A DNA stretch of 49,392 nt from Candidatus Competibacteraceae bacterium (GTDB taxonomy: Bacteria > Pseudomonadota > Gammaproteobacteria > Competibacterales > Competibacteraceae), in the NCBI GenBank assembly GCA_003989075.1, contig RXIX01000012.1, forward strand, positions 1 through 49,392. The letters are read 5' to 3'. The position numbers and the translations under genes were made by a program. The notes below the pieces were generated by a model. It was not told where the DNA came from and made no database searches. It worked only from the letters and a program-made list of their open reading frames with translations. The first letter of the stretch is position 1. The number at the start of each line of letters is the position of its first letter. Positions 41,618 through 49,392 of the stretch are shown here, in pieces.

Positions 41618-42928
41618 TCAGGATGTTGGCGTCTTGAAAATGTCGCCAATGCCAGCAGCTCGCGAGCTGCGACGCGGGCACCCTGTCGAGGACGCCTCGC
41701 GATCTTGGGGCAAACCGGGCTGGGTCGGTGACGCATCCGGATCCGGTGTTGCGCGAGGTGCGGGGTGGACGGGGTCGCTGAATATCCCCTGGGTTGGGAC
41801 ACCCATCTGCGTTCTTTGCGCGGCTGGACGCCATCCAGCGCCATCTGGTGGCGTGCCGTGCTCGATATCGCGCTGCGGGAGTTCATCGCCCACCTCGGTT
41901 CTGGGGTCGTCGTTGATCACGTCGGTCCATGGCGGGCTCGGAGCATGTGGCTGCGCGACGCCAGCCAGGAAGACTCCACCGAGGATGGAGGGTGCGTGCC
42001 GGGGCGTACAAGAATCGGCCTCAATTGCAGGCACCCGGTCTTTCGTATCCGCAAACAGCACACTGGTCACGGAATCCCGCCTCAGGCGTGACATGCCATC
42101 GCGCGCCGGGCGCCGTGCCGGCCTGGGGTTGGGTCCGGTCATGGGCGCAGTGGGTGCAGACATCCTATCGGGATCGAGTGCTGGCACTGTTAGAGCAGAC
42201 GGTCCGGCTGCGGTGAGGCTGGTAGGGCCTGAGGCTTCACCCGGTGGCATCCACAGAATCTGTCCCTGCCCGCGTAGCGCTCCCGGAGATTCATCGGCAT
42301 AGGCCGTGAACGCGATCCGGCGCCGCAATGCCGCCGTACTGAGCAGCACATGGCCATCGATGAGAAAGTCGCGTGGCAGTCGGTCGATGTGGACCTGCAG
42401 CGTGTTTACTCCCACGTGCAGCTCGTTCGGCGTGATCTTCAGGCCCGAAATCTGCGATTCAATCCGGCAGGCAACAGGAACGTTCAGGATCAGTTGCCAG
42501 TCGTGCGCCACGCCCGGCACGATGCCGCCCAGCGCCAGACCATGCGGGTAATGCCAGACGCCTTCTTCCTGCGGTAATCCGCGTGCCAGGCCACGGACTT
42601 CCACATTCTCCAGGCTCAGATGGCCATCGGGCACAACGACGATAGCGCACGCCGCCGCATCCAGCGCCAGAGCATCGCCGGTAACCTCGATCCGCAGATT
42701 ACGCAGGCATACCCTGGCGCGCACCGTCAGGACCGGTCCCGCCAGCGCCCACAGAGTTGCGCCGCCGCCTTCCAGCACCACGGCCTGATTCAGGATCAAC
42801 GGCCCGGGATATTCGCGCTGCGGCGCGAAGTTGATACAGGCACCGTCCGGTTGCGCATCCAGCCGCGCCTGCAGTTCGGCCGCGTTGGCCTGAGTGTTCA
42901 GCCAGATGATTTCAGACATTTTAGACAT
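41618..42928 (-). CDS. Beta-helix-like protein with Ig-like segment and disordered tail
   Basis: A 436-residue protein of unknown function. Residues 1-115 look like short right-handed beta-helix coils (PLILNQAVVLEGGGATLWAL, LTVRARVCLRNLRIEV, DGHLSLENVEVRGL). Residues 150-250 look like a beta-sandwich (HDWQLILNVPVACRIE, PNELHVGVNTLQVHIDRLP, LLSTAALRRRIAFTAY). The last about 180 residues are Pro, Arg and Ser rich and probably disordered. ATG 42928 and an ATG three codons later are both possible; neither has a clear binding site. It lies 102 nt after the kinase gene in the same direction and may be a substrate or anchor of the kinase-phosphatase pair (inference). Confidence 0.6.
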   Translation of the reverse strand: MSKMSEIIWLNTQANAAELQARLDAQPDGACINFAPQREYPGPLILNQAVVLEGGGATLWALAGPVLTVRARVCLRNLRIEVTGDALALDAAACAIVVVPDGHLSLENVEVRGLARGLPQEEGVWHYPHGLALGGIVPGVAHDWQLILNVPVACRIESQISGLKITPNELHVGVNTLQVHIDRLPRDFLIDGHVLLSTAALRRRIAFTAYADESPGALRGQGQILWMPPGEASGPTSLTAAGPSALTVPALDPDRMSAPTAPMTGPNPRPARRPARDGMSRLRRDSVTSVLFADTKDRVPAIEADSCTPRHAPSILGGVFLAGVAQPHAPSPPWTDVINDDPRTEVGDELPQRDIEHGTPPDGAGWRPAAQRTQMGVPTQGIFSDPVHPAPRATPDPDASPTQPGLPQDREASSTGCPRRSSRAAGIGDIFKTPTS

Positions 42929-43030
42929 GGTTGCGCCGGTCTGATGTGGCCATGTGGTGGCTGGCTGAATCGGAGTCGCAGCCCATGCATTGCAAAATCA
43001 CTGCGATAGTGCCAGACATGGTCTTGGGCC

Positions 43031-44827
43031 CTATCGGTGGCACTGGGAAATCAGGGTGGTAATAGCTGTGGTAAAGGAACCAAAGGCGATAACAAGAGTG
43101 GCATAGGTTTTGACCTTTTCCTGCCAGTAATCAGGTGTGGTCGATGATCCAGTATGCGGTGTCAATGGTGGGCTGGCCTCTGCAACCCGGCCGGCTCTGG
43201 AAATTCCGGGTGACTGTGGAGGGGGTGCCGGCAGCAGGGTAACCGCAGCTGGCGCGGGTGGAAGACCCGAAAACCGGGTGGCGGGCGGCATGTGAGTGAT
43301 GGGCGTTCCGCAGCTGGATTGAGCAGCCGGGGAACCGGCAGGCACTGATGCAGGCGATACCTGCGTGCTGGAGCCGATCCGCAGAAGTTGCACTTCGGCA
43401 ATACGGCCGTGTGGCTGTTGAGAGAGCCGGAATTTCGCCCTGTCCTTGAGTTCCACCGCGCTGCCTATGGGAACCCGGTTGCCCCCAGGCGAGGTCAGTG
43501 AATCCATGGCCTGGTTAATCAGCAGCCAGCGACCCTGATGAAACACGCAGTAGGCCTGTGGGGTTCGATCGGCCAGCTCACCCGAGTAAATGTTATCGAA
43601 GACGTGCCAGGAAAACAGGGACTGATTGTGAAAGGCTACGATCTGACCGTCCGCGAGCCATTGTCCCGGGCGGCGCTCGGAGCGCAGTTTCAGCACCGGC
43701 AATGTACTGATGGGGTAGGCTGTGCCACAGAACGGACAGCGTATATCGTGCGGATTCCACAACACGAAGGCTTGATGGGAACAGCCGGGATTGTCACAGG
43801 GTATCAGCATGTCCCAGGTTTTCACCAATCCGCGTTCCCACTCCGCTGCTGCAGGGCGTTTGTGTGGCGTGTGCAGACCGTCGATGAAAGCGCGCTGGAC
43901 CAGATTCGCCAGTTCCTGTCCCAGGATTGCGCAGGGTAGATTCAGGTCACGGGGCTGATTCGATGGATCAGTGGGATGCTCGATGAATAGCGCCTGAGAA
44001 CCCATCGCCAGGCGTTCATCCTCTTCCGCCGAGGCTGTGGAATGTACTTTCGGCCCTCGCAGCGGATGCCGCAGCAACAGATACTGATAAATCAGGACTG
44101 CCAGAGCGTGCTGGTCGGTCACGGCACTGGGCAGATGCCGGTTGGGATCATCGACGGGCAGATGCTGGGTACCGAGCACTTCTGGCGCAATATAACCCGG
44201 TGACCCCATGACATCCGGCGGATACAGGCCTGGCACGACCAGAGAGTCAATATCAATGATGACGCTGGCCCCATGGACTGGATCAATCAGGACATTCTTC
44301 GAGGACAGATCAGAATGGGCCAAGCCTGCCAGATGCAGGCGGCGAACGGCGCGGGCCATACAAATACAAAGACCGAAATGGTTTTTCCAGTTGCCCAGCT
44401 CCGAAGCGGGTAACAGCCTGCGTGTCTTGCTGCCCAGAAACCAGCCGCCTTCCTTTTCCCTGCCCTTGAATGGACCATCGGCAAAGAAAAAGGAATCCGG
44501 ATAGGTAGGCGCGACAATACCGATTTCGGGTTTTATGACAATGCCGACCGGCCAGCAGAACAAACGCTTGAAATAGTCGGCCGAGGTTTGACTCGCTGCA
44601 GAGCCGCCCTTGTCCTGCGTGATTGTCGGATTGAATTTACCCAGGATCGCTTCCAGCCGGGACAGGCGCTGTGGGTCATGCACGGCCGATTGATGATGAT
44701 AAAACTGCACGACACAGGAGCGATCCGGACTGAAATAGGTTTTTTTCATTCCGCCCGAGGGGGGATTGTCTGTCAGGACATACTGGACTACGCGACCATC
44801 GGTCAGCGTGGCGTCGAGAACGGTCAT
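43031..44827 (-). CDS. Ser/Thr protein kinase with zinc ribbon and C-terminal membrane helix (TerY-P triad kinase)
   Basis: A 598-residue kinase-like protein. The catalytic loop is HSDLSSKN (171-178; Asp173, Asn178) in place of HRD, the metal motif is IIDIDS (Asp192/Asp194) in place of DFG, and GYIAPEVLG gives the APE motif. The usual beta-3 Lys is not obvious (CVVQFY), so the N-lobe may be atypical. A zinc ribbon follows (Cys344, Cys349, Cys364, Cys367), as in kinases of the TerY-phosphorylation triad. After it comes an FHA-like beta region (about 400-480), a Pro-rich linker and a final hydrophobic helix (about 575-592). The start overlaps the PP2C stop by 4 nt. Confidence 0.82.
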   Translation of the reverse strand: MTVLDATLTDGRVVQYVLTDNPPSGGMKKTYFSPDRSCVVQFYHHQSAVHDPQRLSRLEAILGKFNPTITQDKGGSAASQTSADYFKRLFCWPVGIVIKPEIGIVAPTYPDSFFFADGPFKGREKEGGWFLGSKTRRLLPASELGNWKNHFGLCICMARAVRRLHLAGLAHSDLSSKNVLIDPVHGASVIIDIDSLVVPGLYPPDVMGSPGYIAPEVLGTQHLPVDDPNRHLPSAVTDQHALAVLIYQYLLLRHPLRGPKVHSTASAEEDERLAMGSQALFIEHPTDPSNQPRDLNLPCAILGQELANLVQRAFIDGLHTPHKRPAAAEWERGLVKTWDMLIPCDNPGCSHQAFVLWNPHDIRCPFCGTAYPISTLPVLKLRSERRPGQWLADGQIVAFHNQSLFSWHVFDNIYSGELADRTPQAYCVFHQGRWLLINQAMDSLTSPGGNRVPIGSAVELKDRAKFRLSQQPHGRIAEVQLLRIGSSTQVSPASVPAGSPAAQSSCGTPITHMPPATRFSGLPPAPAAVTLLPAPPPQSPGISRAGRVAEASPPLTPHTGSSTTPDYWQEKVKTYATLVIAFGSFTTAITTLISQCHR

Positions 44828-46329
44828 AGAGGCCTCTCCCGGTCAGCGATCACCAGGGTGCGATCATCAAATGACCCTCGCACCTGATAGGCATCCAGCC
44901 AGGTGAGCAAACGTTCTGCGGCATCCCTGCCAGGCAGTGGATCCGGCCGGCATCCAGCCCGCAGGAGGGCGGGTTCCGTCAGCACCTGATCAAGCGGCAT
45001 GCGCAATTGCTCTGCATAGCGCTGGATTGAATACAGCGCTAAGTGTTGCGTGCCCTCGGCGGTCAATCTTGCACCTGCCACTGTCGGGGATTCTACTGAC
45101 GCACCGTCGGTGAGCGCCGGCAGCGACTCTGTTTCAGCATCGGGGAGCGGTGGCAACCCGACCAGGCCGTTCAGGGTCAGATCGCCAAACAGCCGCGCCA
45201 AGCCCGGATTGTTGGGGAAATAGTCGTCGGCCACGCCATCGCTCATGACCAGGAACGCCCGGCGGGGCGGGCCGATGAAGAGACGGAGCCGCCGCTTCAG
45301 CCATTCCGGTTCCATGACGCGAGCGCTGAGAAACTCCGTTTCTCCGGAAAACTGGCCGTGGTCTGCATCCATCATCAGATAGACACGCCCATCCCAGGAC
45401 AAGGCGCCGATCACCCCGTCACCAATTGCGATCGACATGGCCAGGTCATAAGGTCGCCCGGTTCCATCCCGAACCACGGTGTGCGCCATCAGCAGCAGCG
45501 TGGTCGACAGGTCATACACCTCGATATCGCGACCCAGCGCATGCTGGTGGTGTTCGCTGCCACGACGCACGGCGGCGGCTTGCTGAACAGACTGAAAGGC
45601 TTTTAAAACTGCCTGTCGAAGGCTGTCACCCATCAGGCGCAAATCAGCCTGAATGAATTCATCGTCCTGATCACGGGCGAACACCGTCGTGGTATTGGTC
45701 CAACAGCGCGGTTCCAGACGCAATTCATTCAATGCCGTACAAAGACTGGTCACCGCCACTTCGCAGGCTGTCTTGGCGCCAACACGAGAGAACTGTTTGG
45801 AGCCGGCGCCATCAGCCACGGCAATCAGATTCCACGCACCACAGCTTGCGATCTCGAACCAGTCATCGCAGTTGGTTCCCTCATGCTTATGCTTTTTACC
45901 CCGTGCCCGGGCCGCTATAAGCCGCAGGTCATGCGCACCCGATACGAGGCGGCAGGCGTATTCCGGATAGGGATCAGGCATCATCGTTTCGGATGGAACT
46001 GGATGGTACTGCCAGCGGGCCTCTGAAGGGGTTGCGGTACTGGATTCGGGTATTTCTGACGTGGACTGGCGATCGGCCGGCGCAGGATTGATCCCTCCAA
46101 ATTCACTCGATGGGCATTGGGGCAACCCCCCTGAACAGCCGCCCTCCAGCGACAGTTCCTGGGTGTCGGGCTGGATGACGTCAGGAATTGGATATGGGGC
46201 AATAGGAATAGAGATCCGGGCGGTCTCCTCAATGATCGGCGCCGCAATATCTGCTCCAACAGGAGCCGACACATCAACTCTATTCAATATCACGGACGCG
46301 CCGGATTGAATTTTTTCTTCGGTCGCCAT
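44824..46329 (-). CDS. PP2C-type protein phosphatase of the TerY-P triad
   Basis: A 501-residue protein with an N-terminal about 120-residue Pro/Ser-rich, probably disordered region and a PP2C domain. Metal-binding motifs are NCDDWFEI (Asp155/Asp156), AVADGAGSKQFS (Asp173, Gly174), AIGDGVIG, LVMSDGVADDYF and FDDRTLVI. These are the metal-coordinating aspartates of PPM phosphatases. It should reverse phosphorylation by the kinase encoded immediately downstream with a 4-nt overlap. ATG 46329 is preferred, with GAGAA 6 nt upstream; ATG 46341 lacks a site. No signal or membrane segment. Confidence 0.87.
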   Translation of the reverse strand: MATEEKIQSGASVILNRVDVSAPVGADIAAPIIEETARISIPIAPYPIPDVIQPDTQELSLEGGCSGGLPQCPSSEFGGINPAPADRQSTSEIPESSTATPSEARWQYHPVPSETMMPDPYPEYACRLVSGAHDLRLIAARARGKKHKHEGTNCDDWFEIASCGAWNLIAVADGAGSKQFSRVGAKTACEVAVTSLCTALNELRLEPRCWTNTTTVFARDQDDEFIQADLRLMGDSLRQAVLKAFQSVQQAAAVRRGSEHHQHALGRDIEVYDLSTTLLLMAHTVVRDGTGRPYDLAMSIAIGDGVIGALSWDGRVYLMMDADHGQFSGETEFLSARVMEPEWLKRRLRLFIGPPRRAFLVMSDGVADDYFPNNPGLARLFGDLTLNGLVGLPPLPDAETESLPALTDGASVESPTVAGARLTAEGTQHLALYSIQRYAEQLRMPLDQVLTEPALLRAGCRPDPLPGRDAAERLLTWLDAYQVRGSFDDRTLVIADRERPL

Positions 46330-46427
46330 GATTGTTCTCATTTGGTCATGAAACAGCGATGGATGCTGTTACCGAGGCTGGCGCGTATCACATAAGTGTG
46401 TAGAGTTCTCCAAACAATATGACGGAT

Positions 46428-47072
46428 TTACGGCACAATCTGAATCTGAGGGGGTGGGGGTGGCAGGTTGATAGGTGTATCCGCCGCGATTTGTGCAATA
46501 CTCTGTGAAGTGATCTTAATTGAATCCGATACCCACTTGAAGAACGCCTTGAGACTATCCGGTTGCAGTGTATCCAGCCGTATAACGATTTCGGTAATGC
46601 GTTTCAATACATCGACGTCCGCACCTGATCCAGCAGCACAGGCAATCAGATTTCCGGGTTTATTCTTTTTAATGGCATCAGCTGCGATTTGCCAACTATC
46701 AGTTGGCATCCCGTCCGTCATCAAAAATATCAGGGGTTTCCAGTCGCCTTTCTGATCAGGAGCGTTTTTGCGAACTTCACGATCTATCGCTTCATCAAGC
46801 AATTTCAAGGCACTACCCAAGGCGGTTGCACCTGATGCAATCAGCTTGGGTTCCTGAAAAGCCATCAGTTCGGTCAGCGGAGAGAGTTGGCGCGCGACGC
46901 TGTCGAAGGTGATGACAGACAGATAGGCCGTTTCGATGGCTTGCGGGTCACTGCGAAGGTCCGCGAGCAACGCCTTAACCCCTTGTCCAACAGCGGCGAT
47001 TGGCTCACCGCTCATGGAGCCAGAAGTGTCAAGCAATAGGTAAACAGGTAAACGGCGATTGATTTCCAGCAT
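46428..47072 (-). CDS. terY: TerY-like VWA protein
   Basis: A 214-residue stand-alone VWA protein. The MIDAS is complete: LLDTSGSMSG (Asp15, Ser17, Ser19), SGATALGSAL (Thr83) and FLMTDGMPTD (Asp120). It ends in a Pro-rich tail. Size and sequence match TerY, the VWA member that with a PP2C phosphatase and a kinase forms the TerY-P triad. That triad is described in bacterial Ter-type stress systems, but no TerD-family gene is in this window. It is the first gene after the predicted promoter at 47188. Codon use looks more AT-rich than in the biosynthetic cluster. Confidence 0.82.
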   Translation of the reverse strand: MLEINRRLPVYLLLDTSGSMSGEPIAAVGQGVKALLADLRSDPQAIETAYLSVITFDSVARQLSPLTELMAFQEPKLIASGATALGSALKLLDEAIDREVRKNAPDQKGDWKPLIFLMTDGMPTDSWQIAADAIKKNKPGNLIACAAGSGADVDVLKRITEIVIRLDTLQPDSLKAFFKWVSDSIKITSQSIAQIAADTPINLPPPPPQIQIVP

Positions 47073-47187
47073 GGATATGATTTCCGTTGTTCTAACAGCA
47101 AGAAAAATATGATCTGCTTATATGGGATATGTTGTGGCACGAAGTGCATCAGGTGTATTGCGCTGTATTTTCCTCCTTCGTTCCAAA

Positions 47188-47216
47188 AAAATAGACGGAT
47201 CGTGAAACGATGGCAA
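47188..47216 (-). promoter_or_regulatory. Predicted promoter of the terY operon
   Basis: TTGCCA (47216-47211) and TATTTT (47193-47188) are separated by 17 nt on the minus strand, about 115 nt before the terY start. Confidence 0.45.
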
Positions 47217-47263
47217 CAGGAAATTTGGAAAATAATGGTTTTTATGGTCAGCCGTCCCAAGCG

Positions 47264-47291
47264 TTGACATACGGTATTTACTTAATATTCT
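47264..47291 (+). promoter_or_regulatory. Plus-strand promoter-like sequence
   Basis: A perfect TTGACA and TATTCT with a 16-nt spacer. No plus-strand gene follows before the hairpin at 47426. A short RNA is possible but has no other support. Confidence 0.35.
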
Positions 47292-47419
47292 CCAACCTAT
47301 TGCTGTCACACTTCAATCCCCATTTTTCATAAAAAAATCTGAAAAGTGTTTCCTGAATTACCTCACTTTCGATCCCATTATGTCTCGTAATGATACAGAT
47401 TTATCCCAAAGTCATCCAC

Positions 47420-47442
47420 AAAAAAGCCCGCACTATGCGGGC
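47420..47442 (-). terminator. Intrinsic terminator
   Basis: GCCCGCA and TGCGGGC form a 7-bp stem with a 3-nt loop, followed on the minus strand by six T (47425-47420). It ends leftward transcription coming from the 47.4-48.2 kb side, so it insulates the terY operon from csbD. Confidence 0.75.
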
Positions 47443-48044
47443 CTTAGCCTTCGGCGCTGCACCATCACCTCCATGAATGTCGACTGATTCTCCTTTTTCA
47501 GCCCCAGGCAGGCATCTCAAATCCCGACCCTGTTCTGCATCGTTCACCGCATGGCGCGTATCGGGTCAAACCCGCCGCGCCCGATACAGGCCGGCGAGAT
47601 ACCCCATCGGACACGATCTATTGCCTGCTTCGGATCAGCCCGATCAATCTGCGCCAGTTCTGCCGCCCTAGCCAGCCAAGCACCCGATCCCTAACGTATT
47701 GGATTCCTTTCTGATCGGCTGCCATCACTGCATCGGTTATGGGGCGCTTGTTGGACTGGCTGGTTCGGAACCGGAAATTTCAGAGGGAAAGCCAGGAAGG
47801 GCCTGCTTTCATGGCTGGCAGGATTGCCCGGCAGCCTACAACCGGGCTGGTTTATCACACATCACCGCGCGTTGATCATGGTGTGGTCTCCGGTGCGATA
47901 GCCCGACAGGCTTTCAACATCGTCCTGGCTGATTCTATACACCTGGTATTTTTCGTGGCGTTCTTTCTGCAGCACATTGATGGGCGAGCTGTACATCCGG
48001 CTCGCCCATCAGAGTTCAGCTAAGACTCTCAGAAATTGCTCGCT
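47443..48044. other. 600-nt region without a supported gene
   Basis: No reading frame on either strand looks like a protein. It holds two inverted repeats: 47558-47587 (GTATCGGG/CCCGATAC) and 47980-48009 (ATGGGCGAGC/GCTCGCCCAT). It may be decayed coding sequence or hold an RNA that I cannot recognise. Confidence 0.4.
47980..48009 (-). repeat. Perfect 10-bp inverted repeat downstream of csbD
   Basis: ATGGGCGAGC and GCTCGCCCAT around a 10-nt loop, 36 nt after the csbD stop on the minus strand. It has the position of a terminator stem but no T run. Confidence 0.5.
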
Positions 48045-48221
48045 TTAGATGGCTTTCTTGATGTCTTCCTTTAGATCGCCATACTCTGCTTGGACTGTGC
48101 CGCCGATATGTTGGGCCTTTCCCTCCTGTTCCAATTCCTTATTACCGACGATTTTGCCAGTGACCTCCTTGACTTTGCCTTTCGCTTCTTCGATGCGGCC
48201 CTTGACCTGATCTTTGTTCAT
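48045..48221 (-). CDS. csbD: CsbD-family stress protein
   Basis: A 58-residue CsbD-like protein: MNKDQVKGRIEEAKGKVKEV, then VGNKELEQEGK and a helical end. The family is widespread and often induced by general stress, and its molecular role is unknown. ATG 48221 is chosen because the conserved MNKDQ start lies there; GGAG sits 11 nt upstream. A longer form from 48248 is not typical. It is divergent from the repeat protein at 48632. Confidence 0.92.
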   Translation of the reverse strand: MNKDQVKGRIEEAKGKVKEVTGKIVGNKELEQEGKAQHIGGTVQAEYGDLKEDIKKAI

Positions 48222-48343
48222 GATGCTCTTTCTCCCGATGATAAACATTAACGATGGCTTGGAGCGCCTACTCAGTTTTCAACGCTCATCGTGAATAATG
48301 GGCATAAAACTCGACGTTATCTGTGCGGTGGCACACATAGCGA

Positions 48344-48373
48344 TTGATACGCAAACATCAGGCGCATTATGGT
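48344..48373 (+). promoter_or_regulatory. Possible promoter of the CX10C repeat protein gene
   Basis: TTGATA and TATGGT are separated by 18 nt. The region to the next start codon (about 260 nt) contains no supported gene, so the transcript would have a long leader. Confidence 0.35.
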
Positions 48374-48631
48374 ATCGTGCCTGATTTCATCCCAGCCTAC
48401 CCGATCAAAATACAAATCACTGAAACCTGGCATGCGGTGGAATGTTGGAGTGCTATCAGCGACCGTTTTTTTATGTGTGCTACCGTACAGACCATCCCAG
48501 GTTCGTTCAATATACTGTTTTTGAAGTTTCGATACGGAGTAAGCGGTTTTTTCGTCGCAACCCCGAATCGAGGCTTGAATACCATTCAACCATCATTTTA
48601 TGTCCTCATTCATCATCAAAAGGAAGAACGA

Positions 48632-49243
48632 ATGAATAAGATCAATATGACCGCAATCGTCGTCGCAATCGGCCTCGTTTTCAGTACTGGCGCGATGGCG
48701 CAGAGCCTGTCGAAAGACGCATACAAAGCCGCCGAGGACCGTATCACGACTGAGTACACGACCGATAAGGCAAACTGCGACGCGTTATCCGGTAATGCCA
48801 AGGATATCTGTATTGCTGAGGCCAAGGGTAAAGAGAAGATCGCCAGGGCTGAACTCGAAGCGCGTAACGAACCCACCGCCAGCAACCACTATAAGGCGCT
48901 CGTGGCCAAGGCGGAGGCCGATTACGCCATAGCCAATGAAAAATGTGATGACAGGATCGGTAACGATAAAGATATCTGCGTGAAGCAGGCGAAAGCGGCG
49001 GAGACTCGCGTCAAGGCTGACGCCGAGGCGCGGTTGAAGACTTCGGATGCGAACAAGGCGGCTAGCGATACCTCCACCGCAGCGGGTATGAAGGCGAGAG
49101 CAACAGGCGCCGAGGCGCGCCAGGAAGCGGCAACGGACACCCGTGACGCAGATTATGCGGTGGCAAAGGAAAAGTGTGACGCTTTGACGAGTAGCGCCAA
49201 GGATCGTTGTGTGGATGAAGCCAAAGCGAAGTACGGCAAGTAA
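48632..49243 (+). CDS. Exported protein with three CX10C repeats
   Basis: A 203-residue protein with a Sec signal peptide (cleavage probably after AMA, residue 23). The mature part is Ala, Lys and Glu rich and largely helical, with three related units each carrying a Cys pair ten residues apart: Cys49-Cys60 (CDALSGNAKDIC), Cys105-Cys116 (CDDRIGNDKDIC) and Cys182-Cys193 (CDALTSSAKDRC). Each pair could form a disulfide that links adjacent helices in the periplasm. ATG 48632 has AGGAAG 5 nt upstream; the open frame extends back to 48344 without a signal. Similar Cys-pair helical proteins occur near stress and envelope genes, but I cannot name the family. Confidence 0.75.
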   Translation: MNKINMTAIVVAIGLVFSTGAMAQSLSKDAYKAAEDRITTEYTTDKANCDALSGNAKDICIAEAKGKEKIARAELEARNEPTASNHYKALVAKAEADYAIANEKCDDRIGNDKDICVKQAKAAETRVKADAEARLKTSDANKAASDTSTAAGMKARATGAEARQEAATDTRDADYAVAKEKCDALTSSAKDRCVDEAKAKYGK

Positions 49244-49260
49244 CAGACCACTTTCAAACG

Positions 49261-49280
49261 GATGGGTAGAGATACCCATC
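49261..49280 (+). terminator. Hairpin after the CX10C repeat gene
   Basis: GATGGGTA and TACCCATC form an 8-bp stem with a 4-nt loop, 17 nt after the stop. The following tract (CTGATTTCTG) is only partly T-rich, so termination may be partial. Confidence 0.5.
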
Positions 49281-49306
49281 CTGATTTCTGACAGCGAGGT
49301 ATTTCA

Positions 49307-49392
49307 GTGAAAACGATACGAAGAGTTGTAGTCAGTTCGGTGGCCTTGGCCGTGTTGATCGGCTTGGCCGGTTGTAGCGGAATGACGAAACA
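49307..49392 (+). CDS. Lipoprotein, N-terminal fragment cut by window end
   Basis: GTG 49307 has GAGG 7 nt upstream. The 28 visible codons give a basic N-terminus (KTIRRVVV), a hydrophobic stretch and a lipobox (LAGC), so an envelope lipoprotein is expected. The remainder lies outside the window. It follows the CX10C gene in the same direction. Confidence 0.65.
   Translation, partial: MKTIRRVVVSSVALAVLIGLAGCSGMTK

Larger units (their letters stand above)
47073..47419. other. AT-rich intergenic region upstream of the terY operon
   Basis: About 350 nt, visibly richer in A+T than the rest. It holds a minus-strand promoter (47188-47216) and a plus-strand promoter-like pair (47264-47291). Short open frames here have no protein-like features. 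Confidence 0.5.

Noticed and set aside
47012-47309. Short minus-strand open frames upstream of terY
   Set aside because: They overlap the predicted promoter and have no binding site or protein-like composition.
47739-48023. Plus-strand 94-codon open frame
   Set aside because: No binding site, no recognisable motif, and it contains the inverted repeat downstream of csbD.

Overview
The window reads as a GC-rich gammaproteobacterial chromosome segment. The left end carries ordinary housekeeping genes: a type II haloacid dehalogenase cut by the window edge, a CLC antiporter, polA, a Mut7-C protein, a DUF2782 exported protein and rtcB. polA followed by a DUF2782 gene is a gammaproteobacterial arrangement. 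A Competibacteraceae-like environmental lineage is possible, but that is only a guess from base composition and gene content. I saw no rRNA, tRNA, CRISPR array or intact insertion sequence.

From about 8.1 to 37.5 kb lies a large accessory cluster that looks like a secondary-lipid or polyketide pathway. A stand-alone acyl carrier protein (minus strand) is divergent from an eight-gene plus-strand operon: TPR protein, sulfatase-like enzyme, PAPS sulfotransferase, two small helical proteins, a 2772-residue megasynthase (two nitronate-monooxygenase-type barrels, then KS-AT-ACP-KR-DH of the PUFA/heterocyst-glycolipid type), a second KS-AT protein, and a fusion of a PqqD-like domain, a degenerate site-2-protease-like membrane domain and an HlyD adaptor. 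Several junctions overlap by 4 nt. A lone beta-propeller-like gene follows on the minus strand, then a short plus-strand pair (helical protein, sulfotransferase). A six-gene minus-strand operon (37.5 to 30.2 kb) holds a phosphodiesterase, an alpha/beta hydrolase, a second propeller protein, a sulfotransferase, an EF-hand lipoprotein esterase and a fourth sulfotransferase. The four sulfotransferases are paralogues. Two of the helical proteins are paralogues that end in the same GWFx(D/E)FL(D/E) tail. The inferred product is a sulfonated polyketide or lipid made by a multi-protein assembly and moved across the envelope.

A TRAP-type binding protein (37.9-39.0 kb) separates this from a minus-strand signalling island (47.1 to 39.1 kb). 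That island has a TerY-like VWA protein, a PP2C phosphatase, a kinase with a zinc ribbon, a beta-helix-like protein, two related VWA proteins and a broken third VWA copy. It matches the TerY-phosphorylation triad with extra parts. Its upstream flank is visibly AT-rich, which suggests acquisition by transfer. The right end carries stress and envelope genes: csbD, an exported protein with three CX10C repeats, and the start of a lipoprotein.

The most unusual regulatory signal is the 230-nt leader of rtcB. It has a promoter, a nine-codon ORF with a strong ribosome binding site, a hairpin, a segment able to pair with part of the terminator, and an intrinsic terminator just before rtcB. That is the layout of a transcription attenuator.
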